Part shown: positions 1 through 5,795 of the stretch, in pieces
Layout: every line of letters begins with the position of its first letter
Numbering within the stretch: the first letter of the stretch is position 1
Assembly (NCBI GenBank): GCA_039920165.1
Contig: JBDSEG010000361.1
Span: forward strand, 1-8,048
Direction of reading: 5' to 3'
Length of the DNA stretch: 8,048 nt
Origin: JBDSEG01 sp039920165
GTDB lineage: Bacteria > Pseudomonadota > Gammaproteobacteria > Burkholderiales > Burkholderiaceae_C
Notes under the pieces: generated by a model
Told to the model about the DNA's origin: nothing
Databases searched by the model: none
Seen by the model: only the letters and a program-made list of their open reading frames with translations
Position numbers and translations under genes: made by a program

Positions 1-2149
1 TGTGCGCCAGGCGCGAATCGACGAGCACCGCGTCGATCGACGCGGTGCCCTCGTCGAAGTCGAGCACGCCCATCGCATCGAGGTTCAGCCGCACGAGGTC
101 GTTGTCACGCGAAGGCAGCATCGAGCTGATGCGGCCCAGCACCAGCAGGCGCGAGCGTGCGCCGAACTGCAGGATCAGCGCCAGGTCGAGCAGCACCAGC
201 GTGGGCGTGGCCCAGCCGATGCGCGCCAGGATGCCCAGCAGGTAGCTGCCGCGCAGGGCCGGGAAGGCGCTCGCCAGCGAGCGGATGATGGCCGGCGCAT
301 TGGCCACCGGGTCGCGCGGGAACAGCAGGGTGCCGAGCGTGTCGTTCTTCAGCCCCGCGCGCAGCACGTCCTGGTCGAAGGTGCGGTTGACCGCCACCAT
401 GCCGCCGATGCCTTGCAGCGTGAAGCCCATGCCCAGCGGGATCGGGCGAAAGTCTTCGGCGGTGATGAAGATGATCATCGAGAAGCCCGCCTTGCCGTCG
501 GGCATCTGCGTGGCGATCAGCCCGAAGGCCTTGAGCGTGATGGTCTCGTGCAGCGACAGCTGCATGACGCCCGCGTAGACCTTCTGCGCCTCGTCGTGGA
601 ACAGGAAGCCGCCGCCCGTGAGCACGCCGTGCGCGTCCACCGACAAGCCGACGCCGCTCGGCGGCTTGAAGCCGAGGTCGAGATTCGCCACACCGAGGTT
701 GCCGCCCGTCGGCGGGAAGCTCAGCAGGCCCTTGACTCCGATGCGGTCGAGCACCGCGGTCAACGGGCCGATCGAGGCCGAGACGCTGGCCGACACCTCG
801 GCGGCGACGTCGGCGGCTTGCGGGCGCAATGCGAGCGTGAGTGCCGACAGCGTGACGCCGCCGAACGACAGGCCGACCGGCACCGTGGCCTCCAGCGCCG
901 CGCTGCCGCGCAGCGTCAGGCCCTTGTCGCTGGACCAGGCGAGGCCGAGATCGCCCTGGGCCTGCAGCCCGCCGGCCGGCAGGATCTGGCTCAGGAAGCC
1001 GTCGCCATTGCCGGACGCGATGACCACCTTGGCGCTCTTCACGTCCGCCGACAAGGCCAGCGACGCGTGCGCTTCGGACAACGCGACTTCGAGCCCGAAC
1101 CGCGCGCCGCCGACCTCGATGCGCGCGCCGTCGGGCTGCCCGATCACGTAGGCCGGCAGCGCATCGCTGGTGGCGAGCGTGGCCGACGCGCTGCCCTTGG
1201 CCTCGACGGTGCCCGGGCGCGCGAGCAGCGTCACGCCGTGCCGGCCCCAGGCGACGACATCGATGCCGGCGGTGAGCCCGACCTCGAAGCGCCACGGGCC
1301 CGCGCTGCCTTGCACGACGATCGTCCCGAAGGGGCTGATGACCAGGCCCAGGTCGCCCTGCTGCGCGGCCGACAGCGACAACACCACGCCCGATTCCGCC
1401 GCCGCGCCGTACAGCGGATCGTCGACGTAGACGATCATCGCGTGGCCCATCAGCGCGACTGCATCGCCGAGAAAGACGGCGTCGGTCGGATCGAAGCCGT
1501 AGCGGCAGCTGACGCCAAGCGAGCGCAGCAGACGCACCAGCCGGGGGAACAGCTTGTCGGCCATGGCATTCGCGTCGGCGGCGGTCTGCATGGCGTTGCC
1601 ATATTCGGCGCGCAGCACGGCCAGCGGATCTTTCAGCAGCGCCGGCAGCCGGTCGAGGTGCCAGCGGTCGAGGCGGTAGGTGTCGCGCACCAGTCGGCCG
1701 CCCTGTACGAGGGGCGGGTTGCCCGGTCGCTCGTCGGCGGGTTCGAGCAGGGTGAGCAGCGCCGCTGCGGGCCGTGCGGCCGGAACGCGGCTTTCGAGAA
1801 AGCCCATGACCAGCAAGTCGACCAGTTCACGGCCCAGGCCTTCCAGCGCGGCGAGCGGGCCTTGCTGTTCGAGCCGGCGCAAGGATTCGAACGCATCGGC
1901 GGCGGCATCGAGCACGGCGGCGATGCTCTCGAACGACGGTTGCTCCTGCGCGCCGAGCGACTCGATGCGATCCTTCAGCGCCGCCACGGCCGAGAGCGCC
2001 TGCAGCAGCGCGTTGTGGTTCGCGTCCGGCGGCACGCCGAGTTCGGCCATCAGGCGCGGGAGCAAGGCCGGCTCCTCGACCACGCGCACAACCGGCGCGA
2101 GCAGCACCGCGAAACCGCGTGCGAGGGAGTCGAACAGCGAGGCGCTCAT
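1..2149 (-). CDS. DUF6603-type large protein, C-terminus cut by window edge
   Basis: The minus-strand frame is open from the ATG at 2149-2147 to the left edge, giving 716 codons with no stop, so the 3' end is missing. Residues 1 to about 230 look mostly helical (leucine/alanine-rich, for example near FDSLARGFAVLLAPVV at the start). Residues about 235-510 are rich in short alternating hydrophobic/polar stretches typical of beta strands, with many Gly/Ser/Val. From about residue 510 (a GGGF motif at 512-515, followed by YAGVMQLSL, MPDGKAGFSM and later IGWATPTL) the sequence matches my memory of DUF6603, a family of unknown function. No signal peptide or clear membrane helix is evident. The start is well fixed: a strong ribosome binding site lies just upstream, and no other start codon exists in frame back to the phosphatase gene. 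It is last in the unit after the PhoD-like gene and the mini-ORF. Function unknown; family call from recall, not a search. Confidence 0.8.
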   Translation of the reverse strand, partial: MSASLFDSLARGFAVLLAPVVRVVEEPALLPRLMAELGVPPDANHNALLQALSAVAALKDRIESLGAQEQPSFESIAAVLDAAADAFESLRRLEQQGPLAALEGLGRELVDLLVMGFLESRVPAARPAAALLTLLEPADERPGNPPLVQGGRLVRDTYRLDRWHLDRLPALLKDPLAVLRAEYGNAMQTAADANAMADKLFPRLVRLLRSLGVSCRYGFDPTDAVFLGDAVALMGHAMIVYVDDPLYGAAAESGVVLSLSAAQQGDLGLVISPFGTIVVQGSAGPWRFEVGLTAGIDVVAWGRHGVTLLARPGTVEAKGSASATLATSDALPAYVIGQPDGARIEVGGARFGLEVALSEAHASLALSADVKSAKVVIASGNGDGFLSQILPAGGLQAQGDLGLAWSSDKGLTLRGSAALEATVPVGLSFGGVTLSALTLALRPQAADVAAEVSASVSASIGPLTAVLDRIGVKGLLSFPPTGGNLGVANLDLGFKPPSGVGLSVDAHGVLTGGGFLFHDEAQKVYAGVMQLSLHETITLKAFGLIATQMPDGKAGFSMIIFITAEDFRPIPLGMGFTLQGIGGMVAVNRTFDQDVLRAGLKNDTLGTLLFPRDPVANAPAIIRSLASAFPALRGSYLLGILARIGWATPTLVLLDLALILQFGARSRLLVLGRISSMLPSRDNDLVRLNLDAMGVLDFDEGTASIDAVLVDSRLAH

Positions 2150-2214
2150 CGGCTCACCTCCGTGCCCGGCTTGTCGGCGCGAGCCATCTTCAGAGCGGGC
2201 GAGCGGTCGCTCAT
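2146..2214 (-). CDS. Possible 22-codon mini-gene between phosphatase and DUF6603 gene
   Basis: ATG at 2214-2212 opens a 22-residue peptide (begins MSDRSPALKMARADK, ends GTEVSR) that stops with TGA at 2148-2146. Its ATG overlaps the TGA of the phosphatase gene (ATGA), and its TGA overlaps the ATG of the DUF6603 gene (ATGA again). It therefore links the two genes by two four-base overlaps. The peptide is short, basic and without recognisable motif. It has no good ribosome binding site of its own, so any translation would depend on ribosomes finishing the phosphatase. It could be a real small protein, a translational relay that couples the two large genes, or a chance reading frame. I do not recognise it. 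Confidence 0.3.
   Translation of the reverse strand: MSDRSPALKMARADKPGTEVSR
2154..2161 (-). promoter_or_regulatory. Strong Shine-Dalgarno site of the DUF6603 gene
   Basis: On the minus strand this reads GGAGGTGA and is followed by GCCG and then the ATG at 2149. It sits inside the end of the 22-codon mini-ORF, and its final TGA is not in that ORF's frame. It fixes the start of the DUF6603 gene and implies efficient initiation there. No comparably good site is visible before the other genes in the window. Confidence 0.85.
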
Positions 2215-4751
2215 GACATCGCGCGCGGCACCAGCTCCGCGAAGGCAGGGTCGTCGGGATCGAGCGCCACCACGTAGTCGCTCTGCTGAACGTCTCCGCC
2301 CTTGTCCTTGCGCCATCGTACGGTGTGGTGCAGCCGGCGCAGGCTGACGTTGGTGGGGTGCCAGTCGAAGCTGATCTCGCAGAAGTTGTTGGTGCCGATG
2401 ACCTTGTTCACCGCGCCGCCGGCGTTGTACATGCGGTACTTGGTGGCCGCGAGGCGCAGCGATTCGGCGGCCATCTTGCGCTGGTCGAGCGTCGCGCCCG
2501 CGGGCAGCGGCGGGATCGGGGTGGTGTCCGCGGGCACGGTCACTTCGGGCGGCGTCAGATAGTCGAGCCGGTAGCTGTAGTCGGGTGGCGTCTGCGGGTC
2601 GACCGCCGTGCCGAGGAACCAGCCGTCCGGGGCCGTGGGCAGCGTGGGCTGGTCGAGCTCGACGCTGAAGAGCGGCACGAAAGGGCCGCCGACGGCCAGA
2701 CCGCGCTGGCCGACGACCCTTCCCGAACCCGGCAAGGTGTTCCAGCCGGCATAGCCCTGAGGCGTGGTCCTGGGGATCAACAGCCACGCGATGGGGTTGG
2801 GCGCGAAATCGTAGCCGTCGCGCTGGAAGCCGAGCGTGTTGCCGGTCTCCTTGCGCAACGAGCTCGCGACCAGTTGCGCGATCACCGCCTTGACAGGCTG
2901 CGGCTGCACATCTTCCAGGCGCGTGCTGGCCTTGAAGAGCAGCCGCGTGGCGAAGCTGAAATGCACGTCGCCCGACAGCAGCGCCAGCGCGCCGGTCCGC
3001 TTGCCGTCGACGAGCGGCAGCTTTTCGGTGAGGCTCACCATCAGGCGATCGAAGTGGATGGACGGCAGCTCCCAGGCCTCGTAGACATCGGGGAAGTGCT
3101 CGAAGAGATTGGCGATCGCGTCGTGCCGCGCGGCGGAGCGGATCGGCTCCACCGCCGGCGCATTGGTGGTCATCACCACGATCAACATGCGCTCGCCGGT
3201 CGGCGGCGTGGCCACGATCTGCTGGATTAGCTGATCAGTAGGCAGCAGCACACCGCCGCCGACTGTGCCCGTGGGGAACGAGCGCCACGAGCGCGAGTCG
3301 GTGAAGATGATTTGGTGGCCCGGCCCCTCGACCGTGTAGTTGTAGAGCAGCGAGCCGGCGTCGTGGAACACTGCGTTGTTCGGGCGGGTCGCCAGCGTGG
3401 CTTCGTCATGCACGCCGGCCAGCGTGCGCAGCGCGGGCGAGATCGTTTCGTAGCCAGCCGCGTTCGCCGTGCCGTCGAGCAGGTCGAGCATGGCCTTGCC
3501 CGGCCCCGTGCCCTCGAACGCCTCCGGCACGTTGCCCCAATGCTGGCACAGCGAATAGGCCACCAGCGCGTTCTGCGCCACCCGCAAGCCGAGCGGATGG
3601 CCGTAGAGCGCCTTGCAGGTGTCACGCGTCATGTTCCAGTCGTCGGTGACTTCGTGGTCGTCGCAGATCATGTAGCTCGGGATGTTGGCCAGCAGCCGGC
3701 GCACGTCCGGCAGGTCTTGGCGAAACAGCTCGAGCTTGCGCGCGTCGCGGGTCATGCCGAAGTCTTGGCCCTTCGTGACGCGCTGGCCGATCCAACGGCC
3801 CTGGGCGATGGGGTCGCCGCCGAAGAAAGCGCCGGCGGCCTGGGTCGCATCGCTGAAGGTTGGCATGTCGGCGGGCCACAGCACGTCGGACCACACCATC
3901 AGGTACATGCACAGGTACTCGCCGAGCGACAAGAGCTGCCCGTCGAGATCTTCGGACGTGAAGCCCGCCGCCTCCAACGGCTCGCGGCGCAGGAAGGGCA
4001 GCAGCTTGTCCACGCTGGCCTTGCCGCCCTGATCGTCGAAAGGCACTTCTTCCTTCCAGCCGAGCAGCGCGTGTGAGGCATCCGACAGCACCATCAGCAA
4101 CGAGGCGGCGACATCGTCCGCGTAGATCTGGTCGCCGGTGAGCAGCAGTTGGTGCGGCCGCGCCAGCGGATTGGACGCGGCCTGCGCGATCAGCTTGTCA
4201 CCCAACCCGAAGGCATCCCGGCCATTGCCGTGCGGGATGCGGCACGAGCCGCAGAGCAGGCGCAGGTCGTCGAGCGATTCGGGCGGCAGGCAGAAGCTCG
4301 GCAGGCCGAAAGGAACGTACGCCAGCGCGCCGGGCAAAGTGGCGGTGCCCGTGGCGCCGGGCAGGTTCATGCTCTGTTGGTCATCGAAGGCGAAAGCCAG
4401 GTCGTAGCGGTAGATCACGCCCTCCACCAGGTCGGCCGCGCCGGCACCGGGCGCCGCTGTCACGCACACCATGTGCAGCTGCGTGCCCACGGCGACCGTG
4501 TGGCGGCGGCCCGAGGCGACCGGCGCGTTGAGGGGATCTAGCACGGTGAGCGTGATATCGCCGCCCAGGCGCATCGCCAGCCACACGCTCACGCCGCGCG
4601 GCGCGACCTTTCGCAGCATTGGCCCGGCGAGCACGCGTGGCAGCGTGGAGAGCCTATTGGCGAGCGACTGCCAGGCCATGGCGGCGATCAGCGCGCAAGG
4701 GACCCGAGCGGCGCGGGCAAGCGCGAGGCCTGGTCGCAGGAAGCGAGGCAC
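2211..4751 (-). CDS. PhoD-like metallophosphoesterase (alkaline phosphatase D family)
   Basis: 846 residues from a GTG start. The N-terminal part (about 36-150, around LPRVLAGPMLRKV and VSVWLAMR) resembles the beta-sandwich domain that precedes the catalytic domain in PhoD-type enzymes. Metal-site motifs follow in order: GSCR at 168-171, GDQIYADD at 206-213, CDDHEVTDDWN at 363-373, TDSRSWR at 484-490 and SGDVHFSF at 593-600. These support an intact binuclear phosphomonoesterase or phosphodiesterase; the substrate is not known. A long C-terminal region (about 610-846) holds a proline-rich linker near 735-752 and a conserved-looking tail near 784-814. The spacing from GDQIY to DDHE is about 155 residues, which seems long for the family. 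No convincing signal peptide is seen. The start is uncertain: the GTG at 4751 has no good ribosome binding site, and the ATG at 4679 (residue 25) starts closer to the conserved region. It is the first gene of the minus-strand unit and overlaps the mini-ORF by four bases. Confidence 0.87.
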   Translation of the reverse strand: MPRFLRPGLALARAARVPCALIAAMAWQSLANRLSTLPRVLAGPMLRKVAPRGVSVWLAMRLGGDITLTVLDPLNAPVASGRRHTVAVGTQLHMVCVTAAPGAGAADLVEGVIYRYDLAFAFDDQQSMNLPGATGTATLPGALAYVPFGLPSFCLPPESLDDLRLLCGSCRIPHGNGRDAFGLGDKLIAQAASNPLARPHQLLLTGDQIYADDVAASLLMVLSDASHALLGWKEEVPFDDQGGKASVDKLLPFLRREPLEAAGFTSEDLDGQLLSLGEYLCMYLMVWSDVLWPADMPTFSDATQAAGAFFGGDPIAQGRWIGQRVTKGQDFGMTRDARKLELFRQDLPDVRRLLANIPSYMICDDHEVTDDWNMTRDTCKALYGHPLGLRVAQNALVAYSLCQHWGNVPEAFEGTGPGKAMLDLLDGTANAAGYETISPALRTLAGVHDEATLATRPNNAVFHDAGSLLYNYTVEGPGHQIIFTDSRSWRSFPTGTVGGGVLLPTDQLIQQIVATPPTGERMLIVVMTTNAPAVEPIRSAARHDAIANLFEHFPDVYEAWELPSIHFDRLMVSLTEKLPLVDGKRTGALALLSGDVHFSFATRLLFKASTRLEDVQPQPVKAVIAQLVASSLRKETGNTLGFQRDGYDFAPNPIAWLLIPRTTPQGYAGWNTLPGSGRVVGQRGLAVGGPFVPLFSVELDQPTLPTAPDGWFLGTAVDPQTPPDYSYRLDYLTPPEVTVPADTTPIPPLPAGATLDQRKMAAESLRLAATKYRMYNAGGAVNKVIGTNNFCEISFDWHPTNVSLRRLHHTVRWRKDKGGDVQQSDYVVALDPDDPAFAELVPRAMS

Positions 4752-4850
4752 AGGAATGTCATCAAGCCTACTATGCGGAGCAATTGGATTGGCGCGGCCG
4801 AACGTAGGGAGCCATCGTGGGCCAGGCCATGGAGAAACTCAAGTCGGGCA

Positions 4851-5210
4851 ATGGCCTATACGACTAAGGAGGTAGGCATCGGTTTGCCGGTCACCTCGCC
4901 CGACCGGGTCAATTGATCTTGCGAACCCGAACTTCATTGACGGACAATTCGGTGGCTTGGTCGAAGGCGGCTTGATAGCTCCCCGGGTCTATCTGGTCGA
5001 TCGATTGACCCGGACCGGACCTGCGCGGCGATCAACACTGAACTGATCACCTGGGTTCGACTCGTCACGGACGCCGGCATCAAGGTAGTAGCGAGTACCG
5101 TTGCACCGGTCGCGAAACGCACCGCTGACCGGATATCGAGGCCGTAGCAGAGGCCGATCGTCCTGTTGATCGTTGCCAAGTACGGCGATGCTCTGCCAGA
5201 GGGATGGTAA
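4851..5210 (+). pseudogene. Possible decayed plus-strand gene, identity unknown
   Basis: Protein-like pieces appear in sequence on the plus strand but in shifting frames. From ATG 4851 the frame reads MAYTTKEVGIGLPVTSP and stops at 4914. Another frame over about 4909-5000 reads SIDLANPNFIDGQFGGLVEG and then GGLIAPRVYLVD. The first frame resumes near 5004 with INTELITWVRLVTDAG, meets a TAG at 5145, and ends with VLLIVAKYGDALPEGW before TAA at 5208. In 5031-5144 the GC share by codon position is uneven (third position high, second low), as in coding DNA. I infer a gene broken by two frameshifts and one nonsense change. Choosing the best of three frames by eye favours such readings, so confidence is low. 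I do not recognise the product. A further same-strand scrap (HQAYYAEQLDWRG, from about 4759) lies just upstream. Confidence 0.27.
4904..5013. repeat. Interrupted inverted repeat, 15-bp arms
   Basis: The left arm at 4904-4918 (ccgggtcaattgatc) and the right arm at 4999-5013 (gatcgattgacccgg) are reverse complements with one mismatch, 80 bases apart. The core ccgggtc occurs a third time at 4983-4989, so it can also pair with 5007-5013 as a short hairpin. The right arm contains a tandem CGATCGAT at 4998-5005. No flanking direct repeats were found that would prove a small transposon. Confidence 0.45.
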
Positions 5211-5247
5211 CTTGGTGAAGCGGGCGATAGCCTGACTTGCCCGCAGT

Positions 5248-5279
5248 CCGCGAACGGCGCGCCTTCGCGGCGGCGCGCC
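5248..5279 (-). terminator. GC-rich hairpin pair downstream of fliE
   Basis: Two perfect stems share bases. GGCGCGCC at 5256-5263 pairs with GGCGCGCC at 5272-5279 across an 8-base loop. Alternatively CCGCGAA at 5248-5254 pairs with TTCGCGG at 5264-5270 across a 9-base loop. The nearest stem begins five bases after the fliE stop, which is the right place for a transcript end. No U-run follows on the minus strand, so this is not a classic intrinsic terminator; it may instead stabilise a 3' end. Confidence 0.4.
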
Positions 5280-5284
5280 CCCGC

Positions 5285-5590
5285 TCACACCTGCATGTTC
5301 ATGATGTCGCTGTAAGCCTGCACCAGACGGTTGCGCACGTGCAGCGTGGCCTGAAAGCCGATCTGCGCCTTCTGGATCGACAGCATCGTCTCTTCCAGAC
5401 TGACGTTCGGGTTTTCCAGTTGCACCTGCTGCTGCAGGCCGGTTGACTGATCCTGCAAGGCGCTGACCGATTGCAGCGCGCCCGACAGGGCGTCGGCGAA
5501 GCCGCCGCCCTTGGCGCCATCGGCCGGGCGCAAAGCGCTGGCCGGACGCAAGGTGGGGGCGCCGGTGACGGGAGCAAGGCGAAGTTCCAT
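5285..5590 (-). CDS. fliE: Flagellar hook-basal body protein FliE
   Basis: A 101-residue protein, close to the usual length of about 100-110 for FliE. FliE is a basal-body component exported by the flagellar type III system that joins the FliF MS ring to the proximal rod. The C-terminal half carries the family signature: ENPNVSLEETMLSIQKAQIG, then FQATLHVRNRLVQAY and the terminal SDIMNMQV. The N-terminal 35 residues are variable and rich in Ala, Gly and Pro, as is common. The start is ATG 5590-5588; upstream in-frame sequence does not look like FliE. No clear ribosome binding site precedes it. It is transcribed away from fliF and fliG from a shared 205-base region, a layout known from many proteobacteria, and appears to be a single-gene unit. 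Confidence 0.96.
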   Translation of the reverse strand: MELRLAPVTGAPTLRPASALRPADGAKGGGFADALSGALQSVSALQDQSTGLQQQVQLENPNVSLEETMLSIQKAQIGFQATLHVRNRLVQAYSDIMNMQV

Positions 5591-5795
5591 GCCGCGAATG
5601 GTAGGCGCACCAGGATTTTCGTGCGTTTGGAAATGAGCGCGAAAGCGACCCCTTATCAGGGCAATGCGGGCGAGGTGCACTCGAATAATCGTCCGGTGCA
5701 TCCAATGGCCCCCCGAGCCGCTGGATGCCGGCCCTGCCCTGATCGTCGTCGCGCGGGTTCGTCGTCCGCTGTCCCTGCCTCTGCCTGCCCTGCCC
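5591..5795. promoter_or_regulatory. Divergent control region between fliE and fliF
   Basis: 205 bases separate the two flagellar starts and must hold the promoters for fliE (leftward) and the fliF operon (rightward). I looked for sigma-54 -24/-12 sites, FliA-type sites and sigma-70 boxes and found none I would defend. The left part (about 5600-5700) is richer in A/T. The last 25 bases before fliF are almost pure pyrimidine (repeats of ctgcc) instead of a purine-rich ribosome binding site. In related bacteria such class II flagellar promoters are often activated by FlhDC; that is inference here. Confidence 0.45.

Larger units (their letters stand above)
4752..5284. other. Low-GC stretch without an intact gene
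   Basis: About 530 bases separate the phosphatase start from the fliE stop. GC counted by hand over 4861-5220 is 213 of 360 (59 %), against 46 of 60 in a sample inside fliF (6061-6120). No full-length gene on either strand is convincing. It contains an interrupted inverted repeat, traces of decayed plus-strand coding sequence, and near its right end GC-rich hairpins that may end fliE transcription. Any promoter of the phosphatase unit must lie in the left part of this stretch or further right, but I found no clear -35/-10 pair. Confidence 0.7.

Noticed and set aside
105..1295. Minus-strand open frame of 396 codons
   Set aside because: It lies out of frame inside the DUF6603 gene and is extremely Arg/Ala-rich with no motif.
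2..2347. Plus-strand open frame of 781 codons
   Set aside because: It shares codon boundaries with the DUF6603 gene on the other strand. Its translation is full of Arg, His, Gln and Ala with no domain, typical of the antisense of a GC-rich gene.
2146..2787. Minus-strand open frame of 213 codons ending at the mini-ORF stop
   Set aside because: Upstream of 2214 it overlaps the phosphatase gene in the wrong frame with Arg-rich sequence. Only the last 22 codons are worth considering.
4866..4880. Perfect plus-strand ribosome-binding-like AAGGAGGT
   Set aside because: It is followed by ATC rather than a start codon at the right spacing, and the frame stops after 13 codons. It may belong to the decayed gene, but as a working site it is not supported.
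4934..5179. Minus-strand 81-codon frame (starts MATINRTIGLCYG)
   Set aside because: It has no ribosome binding site or recognised motif and the plus-strand readings look more protein-like. Collapsing the CGATCGAT tandem would join it to a further minus-strand reading (VNEVRVRKIN before a TGA at 4911), but this is weak.
5664..5795. In-frame upstream ATG extension of fliF
   Set aside because: The added 44 residues do not resemble FliF and would fill most of the divergent promoter region.
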